A DNA stretch of 64,000 nt from DASZKW01 sp035552775 (lineage in GTDB: Bacteria; Actinomycetota; Acidimicrobiia; Acidimicrobiales; Palsa-688), in contig DASZKW010000032.1 in NCBI GenBank assembly GCA_035552775.1, positions 11,604-75,603 on the forward strand. Reading direction: 5' to 3'. The translations under genes and the position numbers were made by a program. Positions 34,601 through 41,745 of the stretch are shown here, in pieces (the first letter of the stretch is position 1; each line of letters starts with the position of its first letter). Under the pieces are notes generated by a model that did no database searches, was not told the DNA's origin, and saw nothing but the letters and a program-made list of their open reading frames with translations.

Positions 34601-36648
34601 TAGGCCCGCAGGTTGGCGACGGCCAGGTCGTCCAGGTCGCAGTCGGCCGCCAAACTCGCGTCGGAGCGGTCCCCGGCCGCCAACTCCCGGCAGAACGAAC
34701 CCACCGCCACCCCGAGCTCGAAGGGGCGCCCGAGGCTGTCGCCGTGCCAGAAGGGCATCTTGCCCGGCACCCCCGGCGCCGGCGTCACTATCACCCGGTC
34801 CCTGGTGATTTCCTCGATACGCCAGGTGGTGGCACCGAGCAAGAACGTCTCTCCGGCGCGGCTCTCGTAGACCATCTCCTCGTCGAGTTCGCCGACCCGG
34901 CCGCCGCCGGGGGTGAACACCCCGAACAGTCCCCGGTCCGGGATCGTCCCCCCGCTGGTGACGGCGAGCATCTTGGCCCCGGGACGGGCGGTGAGGGTGC
35001 CCGCCACCCGGTCCCACACCAGGCGGGGCCGCAGCTCGGCGAACTCGTCGCTCGGGTAGCGCCCGGCGAGCATGTCCAAGACCCCCTCGAACGCCGCAGG
35101 CGACAGGTCGGCGAACGAGTACGCCCGGCGCAGCACCGCCCCCACCTCGTCGACGGGCACCGGCGCCTCGGCCGCGGCCACCATGGCCACCACGTGCTGG
35201 GCGGCCACGTCCAGGGGGTTGCGGGGGACACGCGTGTGCTCGACCAGGCCGGCGTGCATCCGCTCGGCCACCACGGCAGACACGAGCAAATCATGGCGGA
35301 ACTTGGGGAAAATGCGACCCTTGGAGGCTTGCCCGACCTGGTGCCCGGCACGCCCGATGCGCTGCAGGCCCGACGCCACCGACGTGGGCGCCTCAACCTG
35401 GATCACCAGGTCGATGGCTCCCATGTCGATGCCCAGCTCCAAGCTGGACGTGGCCACGAGCGCCGGCAGGTGCCCTGCCTTCAGGGCGTCCTCGATCTCG
35501 GTGCGCTGCTCGCGGGCGATTGACCCGTGGTGGGCCCGAACCAACTCAACCGGCGCGCCGGCGCCCAGGTACGACGATCCGCCGGCGGCAAAGTCCTCCC
35601 ATCCCGCGCCCCGCTGCCCGTCGAGGCCACCACCAGACGATGCGCCGGCCTGGGCCTCGGCGTGCAACTCGTTGAGCCGGGCGGCGAGGCGCTCGGCCAG
35701 CCGGCGGGAGTTGACGAAGATCAGCGTGGTGCGATGCGAGTAGATGAGCCCGAGGAGGCGGGGGTAGATGGCCGGCCATATAGATGCGCGCACCTCGGGG
35801 TCCCCCGCCGCCGGCCCCCGCATCACCAGATCGTCGTCGTCGACCGGGCGCGGCCGCCCCTCGAGGCCACCAGCAGAGCCGAGGGGACGGCCCAACTCGG
35901 CCATGTCCTCCACGGGCACGACGATCTCGAGCTCCAGGGGCTTGCGGACGCCGGCGTCCACAATGGCCACCGTTCTGGGGGCGCCACCGTCGGCCTGGCC
36001 CCCGAGGAATCGGGCCAGCTCCGCCAGGGGACGCTGCGTGGCTGACAGGCCGATGCGCTGGGGAGGCTTGGCGCACAACTGCTCGAGGCGTTCGAGGGAC
36101 ACGGCCAGGTGGGCGCCGCGCTTGGTGGCGGCCACGGCGTGCACCTCGTCGACGATCACGTGGGTGACCGGCGCCAGCACCGAGGCGGCCCGGGAAGTGA
36201 GCAACAGGTAGAGCGACTCGGGGGTGGTGATCAAGATGTCAGGGGGGTGGGAGGCCATGCGCCGGCGTTCCTCGGCCGGGGTGTCACCGGTTCGGGTCGC
36301 CACCCGCACGGCCGGGACTTCCACCCCGAGGCGTGCCGCCTCCCGGGCGATGCCGGCGAGAGGAGCCCTCAGGTTGCGCTCAACGTCGTAGGTAAGGGCT
36401 TTGAGTGGGCTGACATAGAGGACCCGACACCCCTCCTCGGGAGCGGTGAGCAGGCGGTCGAGCGCCCACAGGAAAGCGGCCAGCGTTTTCCCCGACCCCG
36501 TGGGCGCGAGGATCAGCGTGTGGTCGCCCCGCTCGATGGCCGCCCAGCCCTGGACCTGCGCCGCCGTCGGCCCGGAGAACGCGGCGTCGAACCACGCCCG
36601 GGTGGGAGCCGAAAAGGCCACGGTTCGAGGGTACCGTTGAGGGAACAT
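31621..36648 (-). CDS. lhr: Lhr-type ATP-dependent helicase
   Basis: About 1675-aa superfamily 2 helicase of the long Lhr type (Lhr-Core plus C-terminal domain). Walker A APTGSGKT, motif Ib TPESLYLLL, DEVH box VIVDEVHAVAATKRG, motif III GLSATQRPL, and the motif V/VI region VATSSLELGIDMGAIDLVI and QRIGRAGHQ are all present in the first 500 residues. The protein has repeat-built inserts not expected in the family: 24-bp units near 31982-32091 and 18-bp units near 32752-32850, plus short GPGGVE and AGRGAGT repeats. ATG 36648 abuts the PAC2 ATG on the other strand; GTG 36621 is an alternative start. Probable DNA-repair role. Confidence 0.93.
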   Translation of the reverse strand: MFPQRYPRTVAFSAPTRAWFDAAFSGPTAAQVQGWAAIERGDHTLILAPTGSGKTLAAFLWALDRLLTAPEEGCRVLYVSPLKALTYDVERNLRAPLAGIAREAARLGVEVPAVRVATRTGDTPAEERRRMASHPPDILITTPESLYLLLTSRAASVLAPVTHVIVDEVHAVAATKRGAHLAVSLERLEQLCAKPPQRIGLSATQRPLAELARFLGGQADGGAPRTVAIVDAGVRKPLELEIVVPVEDMAELGRPLGSAGGLEGRPRPVDDDDLVMRGPAAGDPEVRASIWPAIYPRLLGLIYSHRTTLIFVNSRRLAERLAARLNELHAEAQAGASSGGGLDGQRGAGWEDFAAGGSSYLGAGAPVELVRAHHGSIAREQRTEIEDALKAGHLPALVATSSLELGIDMGAIDLVIQVEAPTSVASGLQRIGRAGHQVGQASKGRIFPKFRHDLLVSAVVAERMHAGLVEHTRVPRNPLDVAAQHVVAMVAAAEAPVPVDEVGAVLRRAYSFADLSPAAFEGVLDMLAGRYPSDEFAELRPRLVWDRVAGTLTARPGAKMLAVTSGGTIPDRGLFGVFTPGGGRVGELDEEMVYESRAGETFLLGATTWRIEEITRDRVIVTPAPGVPGKMPFWHGDSLGRPFELGVAVGSFCRELAAGDRSDASLAADCDLDDLAVANLRAYVASELEATGGLVPTDRQIVVESFRDELGDWRVAVLTPFGARVHAPWAMAIEAKLSERAGVGGGGGEVQTVEVQAVWSDDGIIVRLPEAEEAPGADAVLIDPDELDDLVVGAVGSSALFAARFRENAARALLLPRRRPGSRTPLWQMRQRASDLLGVASKYGEFPIILETYRECLRDSFDLPALAGLMRDVAARRVRVTALEVASPSPFAGGLVFSYVAAFMYEGDAPLAERRAQALTLDRRMLAELVGTDELRDLLDLGALEQLEDELQALDERRRATSVDGAADLLRRLGDLSEEELAARCAPGVGAAAASALVAERRAARVRIAGEERLIAAEDAGRYRDALGVSPPPGLPEAYLEAVPDALVHLVRRWARVHGPFLAREPAARFGLAVASVTAVLAGLAGEGRLERGAFRPGGSRGPGGVEGPGGVEAEWCDSEVLRIVRQRSLALLRKEVEAAPAGALVGFLPAWHGVEPAAGRLGTAGRGAGTMAGRGAGTVAGGIDRLWEVVGQLQGVAVPASVWEREVLPARVRDYQPRMLDELLAAGEVMWVGAGTVGRDDGKVVLARRDAAAVILPRLGMVGELRAGGVAGAGGVAGAGGNGGAGGNGGAGGNGGAGSESAGAGSAGAASDVHGHLRAVLEARGACFFRELGAPGLSDHDVLEALWDLVWAGEVTNDSWAAMRATVGSARPGGRRRSGGGGAAGRGAVVRRARVGSLRVLGPPRGQGRWSLVARELAAAAGGAVPAPGLSAGSGATQAGVAVAALLLERYGVLTREAVRGEGIPGGFAGIYPVLKAMEESGRVRRGYFVAGMGGAQFALPGAVDRLRAERSAAVEAPPAGRGSGEAGGRGLGEAGGRGSGESGGRGLGEAGGRGRGTERGRGADVIVLAATDPANALGSCLPWPVKGPQRVAGAYVVAVNGVASLYVERGGRGLVALRDMDGTWEDDAVGALADRVRSGIWSRLSVARYPEGLEAALRSAEFVPTPKGLVRYG
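31982..32091. repeat. 24-bp tandem repeat, about 4.5 copies, in frame in lhr
   Basis: Four full copies and one partial copy of a 24-base unit (core CACGCCCGCCGGCCTC) alternate between two variants. On the coding strand they give Gly-Arg-Gly/Glu-Ala-Gly-Gly octapeptides (GRGLGEAG, GRGSGEAG). They lie in the C-terminal region of Lhr, probably in a surface loop. Confidence 0.88.
32752..32850. repeat. 18-bp tandem repeat, five copies, in frame in lhr
   Basis: Five copies of an 18-base unit: three are variants of GCCGGCGCCCCCGTTCCC and two are GCCGGCGCCCGCCACCCC. They encode (GNGGAG)3 and (GVAGAG)2. The CCGGCGCC core is the same as in the GNAT gene array at 28860. Confidence 0.9.
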
Positions 36649-37573
36649 GGACCTGGTCACCTGGGAACGCCGTCCCGTGCTGCGCCACCCCCTGCTGGTC
36701 ACTGCGTTCGAAGGTTGGAACGACGCCGGTGACGCCGCCAGCCTGGCCGTCGCCTACCTCGCCGACGTGTGGGGCGCCGAGAGCTTTGCCACCATCGACC
36801 CCGAGGAGTTCTTCGACTTCACCAGCGCCCGCCCGCACGTCCGCATCGTCGACGACGACAGTCGCACCATCGAGTGGCCGTCGACCACCCTGTCGGCGGC
36901 GACCATCCCCGGCACCGAGCGCGACGTCATCTTCGTGCGCGGCGTCGAACCCCAGTTGCGCTGGCGGACCTTCTGCGCGGCGATCGTGGACGTGGCCACC
37001 GCACTGGGCGCCGAGATGGCGGTGAGCCTGGGCGCCCTGCTCGCCGACGTGCCCCACACCCGGCCGGTCAAGGTGACCGGCACCACCGACGATCCCGACC
37101 TGACCGGGCGCCTCGGCCTGATCCATTCCACCTACGAAGGGCCCACGGGGATCATCGGCGTACTCGCGTCGGCCTGCAGCGACGCCGGCCTCCCGTCCGC
37201 CAGCTTCTGGGCCGCTGTGCCCCACTACGTCCACCAGGTCCCGTCACCGAAGGCGGCGCTGGCGCTGGTGGAGCGTTCGGCCGCCGTGCTCGGGGCGCGG
37301 GTCAACCCCTTGGAGCTGCGCTTCGCCGCGGACGAGTACGAGCGCCAGGTGAGCGAACGCGTCGCCGACGACGAGGACGCCGCCGCCTACGTCGCCCAGT
37401 TGGAGGCGGCCGACGACAGCGATACGGGCGAGGCCAGCGAGGGGATTTTCCGTAACCCCGGCGGGAGCGCGGCCGGTGGAGGTACCGCCGGCGGGGCCGG
37501 GGTGCATCTGGACCCCGGAGGCCTGGCCGACGAGGTGGAGAGGTTCCTGCGCGAACACCGCCGCGAGAAGTAG
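36647..37573 (+). CDS. PAC2 family protein
   Basis: 308-aa PAC2 (proteasome assembly chaperone 2-like) protein. LVTAFEGWNDAGDAASLAV (about 17-35) is the conserved N-terminal block, GVEPQLRWRTFCAAIVDVA (about 99-117) and YEGPTGIIGVL (about 164-174) follow, and AAVPHYVHQVPSPKAALALV (about 190-209) is the second conserved block. The C-terminus has an acidic region and a Gly-rich linker before a final amphipathic helix. A GAGGGAAC ribosome site precedes the ATG at 36647. The start overlaps the divergent lhr ATG within CATG. Its exact role in actinobacteria is unknown. Confidence 0.88.
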   Translation: MDLVTWERRPVLRHPLLVTAFEGWNDAGDAASLAVAYLADVWGAESFATIDPEEFFDFTSARPHVRIVDDDSRTIEWPSTTLSAATIPGTERDVIFVRGVEPQLRWRTFCAAIVDVATALGAEMAVSLGALLADVPHTRPVKVTGTTDDPDLTGRLGLIHSTYEGPTGIIGVLASACSDAGLPSASFWAAVPHYVHQVPSPKAALALVERSAAVLGARVNPLELRFAADEYERQVSERVADDEDAAAYVAQLEAADDSDTGEASEGIFRNPGGSAAGGGTAGGAGVHLDPGGLADEVERFLREHRREK

Positions 37574-37581
37574 TAGGGCCG

Positions 37582-38076
37582 GTGAGCCAGGCGCCGCGGC
37601 TGGTGCCGTGCTGCGTTTGGAGGGCCCGTCCCGAGGTGGTCATTGCCCTCGACGACCGCTTCGGTGAGCCAGTGGACGCCTACGTCAACGGATCTCAGGT
37701 TTGGCTCCGCGACGACGGCCCCGCCGGCGCCACCCTCGAATGGCGCCTGCACCCGGTGGCCGGCTACCGGCGGCCGGCCGGCGTCGGGACCTACGAGGTG
37801 TTCGCCGCCGCCGCTCTCGCCCTGGCGACGGGTGGCACGCCGCCGGCGCCGCTCTCGGCGCTGTGGGAGGGGTTGGAGGTGTTCCCCGCCTACAGCGGCG
37901 CGGACGGGAGCGACGTGGAGCCCCAGCCCCTCGCCGCGGCCGCCACCGCCGCCCTCGGCATCGCCCCCGACGCGTCGGGGCTGGTGGACCACGACGCAGT
38001 CGGCGACGAGTGGGAGCAGCGGGCGGGGGAGGCGTCGATAGTCGCCGCCCTCCTGGCCCAACTCGGTCGGAGCTGA
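37582..38076 (+). CDS. conserved hypothetical protein
   Basis: 164 aa, GTG start 9 bases after the PAC2 stop, so probably in the same transcript. Likely soluble and acidic. The middle (LEWRLHPVAGYRRPAGVGTY, about 52-71) and the segment ALWEGLEVFPAYSG (about 93-106) look like folded-domain sequence. No catalytic motif, membrane span or signal peptide seen. I do not recognise the family. Confidence 0.7.
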   Translation: MSQAPRLVPCCVWRARPEVVIALDDRFGEPVDAYVNGSQVWLRDDGPAGATLEWRLHPVAGYRRPAGVGTYEVFAAAALALATGGTPPAPLSALWEGLEVFPAYSGADGSDVEPQPLAAAATAALGIAPDASGLVDHDAVGDEWEQRAGEASIVAALLAQLGRS

Positions 38077-38090
38077 GGGATGGGGCCCCG

Positions 38091-38271
38091 GGCTGGTGTG
38101 GCTGGTGTGGCTGGTGTGGCTGGTGTGGCTGGTGTGGCTGGTGTGGCTGGTGTGGCTGGTGTGGCTGTTGGGGCTGGTGTGGCTGGTGTGGCTGTTGGGG
38201 CTGGTGTGGCTGTTGTGGCTGGTGAGGCTGGTGGGGCTGAATGAGGCTGGTGGGGCTGGTGGGGCTGAATG
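38091..38271. repeat. 9-bp minisatellite GGCTGGTGT, about 20 units
   Basis: Eight perfect head-to-tail copies (38091-38162) are followed by about twelve variants (GGCTGTTGG, GGCTGGTGG, GGCTGAATGA). It starts 14 bases after the stop of the hypothetical gene at 38076, in a 331-base gap between convergent genes. It reads open in several frames but has no coding character. The rest of the gap holds the interleaved inverted repeats at 38301-38356. Confidence 0.93.
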
Positions 38272-38300
38272 AGGTCGACCGGGTAGGAGCGGCTGCTCTA

Positions 38301-38356
38301 CTGTGCAGTTCTCGGGGTTATAGCCCATACTTCTGCACAGGAGAGCGTTGGGCTAT
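38301..38356. other. two interleaved inverted repeats (pseudoknot-capable)
   Basis: CTGTGCAG at 38301-38308 is complementary to CTGCACAG at 38333-38340, and ATAGCCCA at 38320-38327 to TGGGCTAT at 38349-38356. Each is a perfect 8-base match, and the four arms interleave in the order 1-2-1-2. In RNA this is an H-type pseudoknot layout, or two mutually exclusive hairpins. It lies between the minisatellite and the 3' end of the immunity gene. Confidence 0.6.
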
Positions 38357-38407
38357 CGGGAATGGCGCGTCCCGGACCCGTGTGCACCCCGGCCGCGGTG
38401 TCTGCGC

Positions 38408-38764
38408 CTAATCGGTTCCGGCGAACGTGTCCTTCCACTCCCGAGCTCTCGAAGGCTCCAATTGCCGTGTCAATAGAGGATTCGCTAGCTCGAAAATTAG
38501 TTGCTTGAGGGTTTCGCCGTGCGGGAACTCATAACCGATATCGTCTCTGCCCTCAATCGCTTCAGCCCATTCCTCCACCTCCGCGCTTGCGAGGACCCCG
38601 TGAAGGTAGAGGTCAAGGACGTGTATGACATTGCCCGGCCCCAAGACGGTGAGCTCGGCGTCGCTATCCCAGGGAAAAGCACGCAGGCGGCGGACCGCAT
38701 CAGCCACGGGCTCACGAAGGTCGATCAGGTCACGGAGAGCCTGAGTGCGCGAGACCGTCGTCAT
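38408..38764 (-). CDS. probable immunity protein for the adjacent toxin
   Basis: 118-aa small acidic soluble protein. RRLRAFPWDSDAELTVLG (about 25-42) and EEWAEAIEGRDDIGYEFPHG (about 64-83) resemble small proteins commonly found beside polymorphic toxins. The ATG overlaps the toxin's stop by 4 bases (ATGA), giving the tight toxin-then-immunity order expected. It would bind and block the toxin C-terminal domain in the producing cell. The family name is not certain, and the role is inferred from position, size and acidity. Confidence 0.65.
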   Translation of the reverse strand: MTTVSRTQALRDLIDLREPVADAVRRLRAFPWDSDAELTVLGPGNVIHVLDLYLHGVLASAEVEEWAEAIEGRDDIGYEFPHGETLKQLIFELANPLLTRQLEPSRAREWKDTFAGTD

Positions 38765-40191
38765 GGGTACTTCACCTTGACATGGACCACGGACCCGTCA
38801 GGGGCGTAGGTCGTCTTATAGAAGGTCACCGTGTTTCCTTCCGCGTCAACCACCTTTGTGTACGTGGCATAGGAGCCCGGGATGTTGGCAGCGGGGACGT
38901 TGGCGTCGAACCGGACGGACCCGTCCGGCAACTGCGTGATGGTCGGCTCTTCGGCTCCCGTGGGGAGACTCTTCATGAAGCGGCCGTAGTTGGTTTGCAC
39001 GGGCTCTGGGAGATCGCTAGGAGTTGTCGCCGTTCCTCCAGGCCCTGCGCCATAGTCGGGTCCTGACGGCGAATCGCCAGGTCCGGAGCGTTCGGCGTTG
39101 TCGGCGTCTTGGGCCATGTGGGCGAGGTTGTGGCCCATGTCCGCCGCGGACACGGCGGCCATGCCGGCGCCGGCAGTGATCAAAGCGGCGCTGGCCACGT
39201 TGACGGGCACCCCTACCAGGGCACCCACACCGGTGGCGTCCAAGAGCCCGCCGCCGACCTCGCCGCCGGCGCCCGCCACGACGGCAGCCAACCCGAGCGC
39301 CATGCCCCCGACGTCGAGCGCGGCCTTGAGGGCGTCGGGGTTGTCCACGGCGTGCCACGCCCACTCCCCTGCCGCGCCGAGGTCCCGCCCGGCGTCGCCG
39401 GCCCAGCCCGCCACGTGGTGCTCGGTCCAGTTCCACGCCCCCGACGCCACGTTGCCGATGTCGTCGAAGACGCCGCTCAGCCAGCTGTGATGGGGGTTCT
39501 GGATACCCGCCGCACTCGCCGCGTGCAGGGCGGCGGCCACCGCCGCCGACGCGGTGTGGGCGTTGGCCACAGCGGTGTCTTTCATGTGGTGGGCTGCGGC
39601 CATGTCCTCGTTCGCCGCGGCCAGGTTCGCCTGGGCCGCCGACACCTGGGCCTGGGCGCCCTGGTAGCCGGCCTGCAGGCCCTGCAACTGCGCCTGGGCG
39701 GCCGCAGCAGCAGCCGGAGTCGGCGCCGGCGTGGTGGCCGCCGTCATCGCCGCGGAGTTGTAGGACCCCGCCGCCGACTCGGCGCCCGCCGACGCCGCAG
39801 CCACCTGGCCCTGCGCGACGGCGATGGCACCCTGCGCCGACATCGCCCTGGCCAGCGCCTGCACGGCCAGCGCCTGGGCGTCGCCCAAGCGGGGCCAGTA
39901 TCCGTCGAGAGCGTCGGCCGCGTCGTGGTACGACGTGGTCAGCTTCGACAACTCGCCGGGCAGCTTGGCCACATGAGGCCTGAACCGCTGCGCCGCCGGG
40001 CCCACCCAGATCGACTCGGAGTCCGAGCCCACCGCCCGCACCAAAGCGTTCTGCTGGGCCACCTCGTCGGCCAGGTCCCTCAGGTTCACGGCAATGGCGC
40101 GCACCGCGTCAGGGTCACCGGGCACCGGGTTCGCGCCGAACACGCCCCAGTCGTAGCCGTCGATGCCCGTCACCCTGTCTGTCACCTCCAT
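38761..40191 (-). CDS. T7SS-type polymorphic toxin
   Basis: 476 aa. The N-terminal part (about 15-120: GDPDAVRAIAVNL, IWVGPAAQRFRPHVAKLP, YHDAADALDGYWPRLGDAQA) is a WXG100-like helical targeting domain of type VII-secreted toxins, with W-x-G at about 62-64. An Ala/Gln-rich coiled coil follows (about 120-225), then a Gly/Ala-rich hydrophobic stretch (about 290-360), a Pro/Gly linker (about 372-395) and a compact C-terminal domain (about 400-476) ending KVVDAEGNTVTF, KTTYAPDGSVVHVKVKYP. The C-terminal domain should be the toxin; its activity is not recognised. No ESX secretion genes are in the window. Confidence 0.75.
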   Translation of the reverse strand: MEVTDRVTGIDGYDWGVFGANPVPGDPDAVRAIAVNLRDLADEVAQQNALVRAVGSDSESIWVGPAAQRFRPHVAKLPGELSKLTTSYHDAADALDGYWPRLGDAQALAVQALARAMSAQGAIAVAQGQVAAASAGAESAAGSYNSAAMTAATTPAPTPAAAAAAQAQLQGLQAGYQGAQAQVSAAQANLAAANEDMAAAHHMKDTAVANAHTASAAVAAALHAASAAGIQNPHHSWLSGVFDDIGNVASGAWNWTEHHVAGWAGDAGRDLGAAGEWAWHAVDNPDALKAALDVGGMALGLAAVVAGAGGEVGGGLLDATGVGALVGVPVNVASAALITAGAGMAAVSAADMGHNLAHMAQDADNAERSGPGDSPSGPDYGAGPGGTATTPSDLPEPVQTNYGRFMKSLPTGAEEPTITQLPDGSVRFDANVPAANIPGSYATYTKVVDAEGNTVTFYKTTYAPDGSVVHVKVKYP

Positions 40192-40317
40192 CGCAGCCGC
40201 AGCGCCCGCTGCCCGCCTGTAGCTATCCAGTGGGAACGAGTGCCACGCAGGCAGCGCCCTGCGTCACCGCATGATCGTAGGTGGTCCCCGAGTTGAGCAA
40301 CGGATCGGCTCCTTGGG

Positions 40318-41040
40318 TCAGGTGCGGAGATCGGGCTCCAGGCCGTAGGCCAGGTCCACCTGGCGCAAGACCCAACCGGTGCGCAGCAACCCGTCGACCA
40401 ACAGTGGGTCCAGGTACCCGGGCTCCGGCCGGGCGCCCACCGAGCCGCCAGCCGAGCCAGGGCCGCCCCTTGTTGTGCCGCCGCCGGCGCCGGCCGCCTT
40501 TCGGGCCTCGGTGTGCACGTGGCCGCTGGTGGCCACGACGAACCCGTCCCACGTCGCCGGCGCAACGGCACAGATGACCGGGAACTGGCGTCGCGTCGCC
40601 TTGACCACTCGCGTCAGCAGGTCCTGGGGGAGCCGTCCGTGGCGGTTGAGGGGGGGCAGACTGCCGAGGACCGGGATGTCATCGACGCCGAAGGCGGCGG
40701 GATCGGACTCGACCAGTAGATGGGCCAGGTAACCGCGCACGCCGATCCGGGCGCCGGCCGGCGCGGACATGGCCCCCATGGGCCTTGCCACCCGTTCGAC
40801 GTAGGACACGATCAGCGGGCTGGTCAGCTCGCTGAGCGAGATCACGGTGGGTAGGGCCTCGCTGACCCGCCGATCGAGCTCGCCTGCCACCTCGCCATCG
40901 GCGCCGAGGTCCTTGAGGCGTGACCGCACCGCCTTGGCGTCGACCCGTTCTGGAATGGCACCGAGCGGCCGCCGCCCCAGCCGTTTTCCCAGCCGCTTTC
41001 CCGGCCCCCGCTCCGGCCCCCGCGCCGCCTCGGCGTTCAG
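40318..41040 (-). CDS. conserved hypothetical protein, possible CTG start
   Basis: About 240 aa. The first ~30 residues are Arg/Gly/Pro-rich (ARGPERGPGKRLGKRLGRRP), then a soluble domain (about 40-175, with RRVSEALPTVISLSELTSPL and HLLVESDPAAFGVDDIPVLG), a Gly-rich linker and a last helix. I do not recognise it. No ATG/GTG/TTG lies near the junction in frame; the CTG at 41040-41038 overlaps the NUDIX stop as CTGA and has GGGAGGGG 5 bases upstream. An internal GTG (at VRSRLKDLGADGE) is the alternative. An open frame further upstream runs through the NUDIX gene and is not credible. Confidence 0.55.
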   Translation of the reverse strand: MNAEAARGPERGPGKRLGKRLGRRPLGAIPERVDAKAVRSRLKDLGADGEVAGELDRRVSEALPTVISLSELTSPLIVSYVERVARPMGAMSAPAGARIGVRGYLAHLLVESDPAAFGVDDIPVLGSLPPLNRHGRLPQDLLTRVVKATRRQFPVICAVAPATWDGFVVATSGHVHTEARKAAGAGGGTTRGGPGSAGGSVGARPEPGYLDPLLVDGLLRTGWVLRQVDLAYGLEPDLRT

Positions 41041-41732
41041 GACCGCCCCTCCCAGGTCTCTCGCCGGGGAGGGTCGAAGAGCACGTCGACAGGCTCGCCT
41101 CGGATGGCGGCGAACGCCTGGCGCCGCCAGCGCTCCTCTCCCGCAAGGGGTGCGGGCAGCGCCTCCTCGGTGAACCACCCGACGTCGCTGACCTCCAGCG
41201 GATGGGCCTGAAGAGCGCCTCCCACGGCCCGGCAGTGGAACACCACCGAGTAGAACGGCGTCGATCGGGCCCCGAGGCGCAACCCGTCGAGGAAGGCGAT
41301 CAGGCGCAGGGGCTGGGCGACAATCCCCGTCTCCTCCTCTACCTCCTTGACCGCCACCTCCGAGGCGGAGTAGCCGATGTCGGCCCAGCCCGTGGGGTAG
41401 AGCCACACACCCGAGTCGGCTCTGCGGATCAGCAGGATCTCACCGTGCTCGTTGCCCACCACTGCCCCCACCGCCACCTTCGGGGTCACGTACCCGGCCA
41501 CCCCCTCGCCGACGCTGCGCAGCCAGCCGGTGACGACCTCGGAGGCCACGAACTCGCCGGCGTCCCGGTCGGCCGCGACGCGAATGTCGGCCGCTACTTT
41601 GAGGACCTCCCCGAAGCGCTCCTTTTCGTAGAGGCTCTCGGTGAAGCCGAGCCCGGTACGGGCGATGCCGGCGAGAGCCTCACTCCAGCGGATCAGGTCC
41701 ACTGCACTGACGGCGGCCGAGTCCTCCTCCAT
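41037..41732 (-). CDS. NUDIX hydrolase with N-terminal helical domain
   Basis: 231 aa. The Nudix box is GWADIGYSASEVAVKEVEEE followed by TGI (about 117-139). Its K-E-x3-E-E core is present, but the Glu at box position 7 is Tyr and the Arg is Lys. An N-terminal helical domain (about 1-75) precedes the Nudix fold, as in the actinobacterial NUDIX proteins with an extra N-terminal domain. It likely hydrolyses a nucleoside-diphosphate derivative; the substrate is unknown. It ends in a CTGA overlap with the following gene and starts 14 bases after the flavoprotein stop, so all three minus-strand genes may be one operon. Confidence 0.85.
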   Translation of the reverse strand: MEEDSAAVSAVDLIRWSEALAGIARTGLGFTESLYEKERFGEVLKVAADIRVAADRDAGEFVASEVVTGWLRSVGEGVAGYVTPKVAVGAVVGNEHGEILLIRRADSGVWLYPTGWADIGYSASEVAVKEVEEETGIVAQPLRLIAFLDGLRLGARSTPFYSVVFHCRAVGGALQAHPLEVSDVGWFTEEALPAPLAGEERWRRQAFAAIRGEPVDVLFDPPRRETWEGRS

Positions 41733-41745
41733 CCCATCCCCGAGG

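Noticed and set aside
33475..35523. 682-residue plus-strand open frame opposite lhr
   Set aside because: It is entirely antisense to conserved helicase sequence, with His/Gln/Gly/Arg-rich non-protein-like composition.
38091..38271. CRISPR array
   Set aside because: The units are 9 bases with no spacers; it is a minisatellite.
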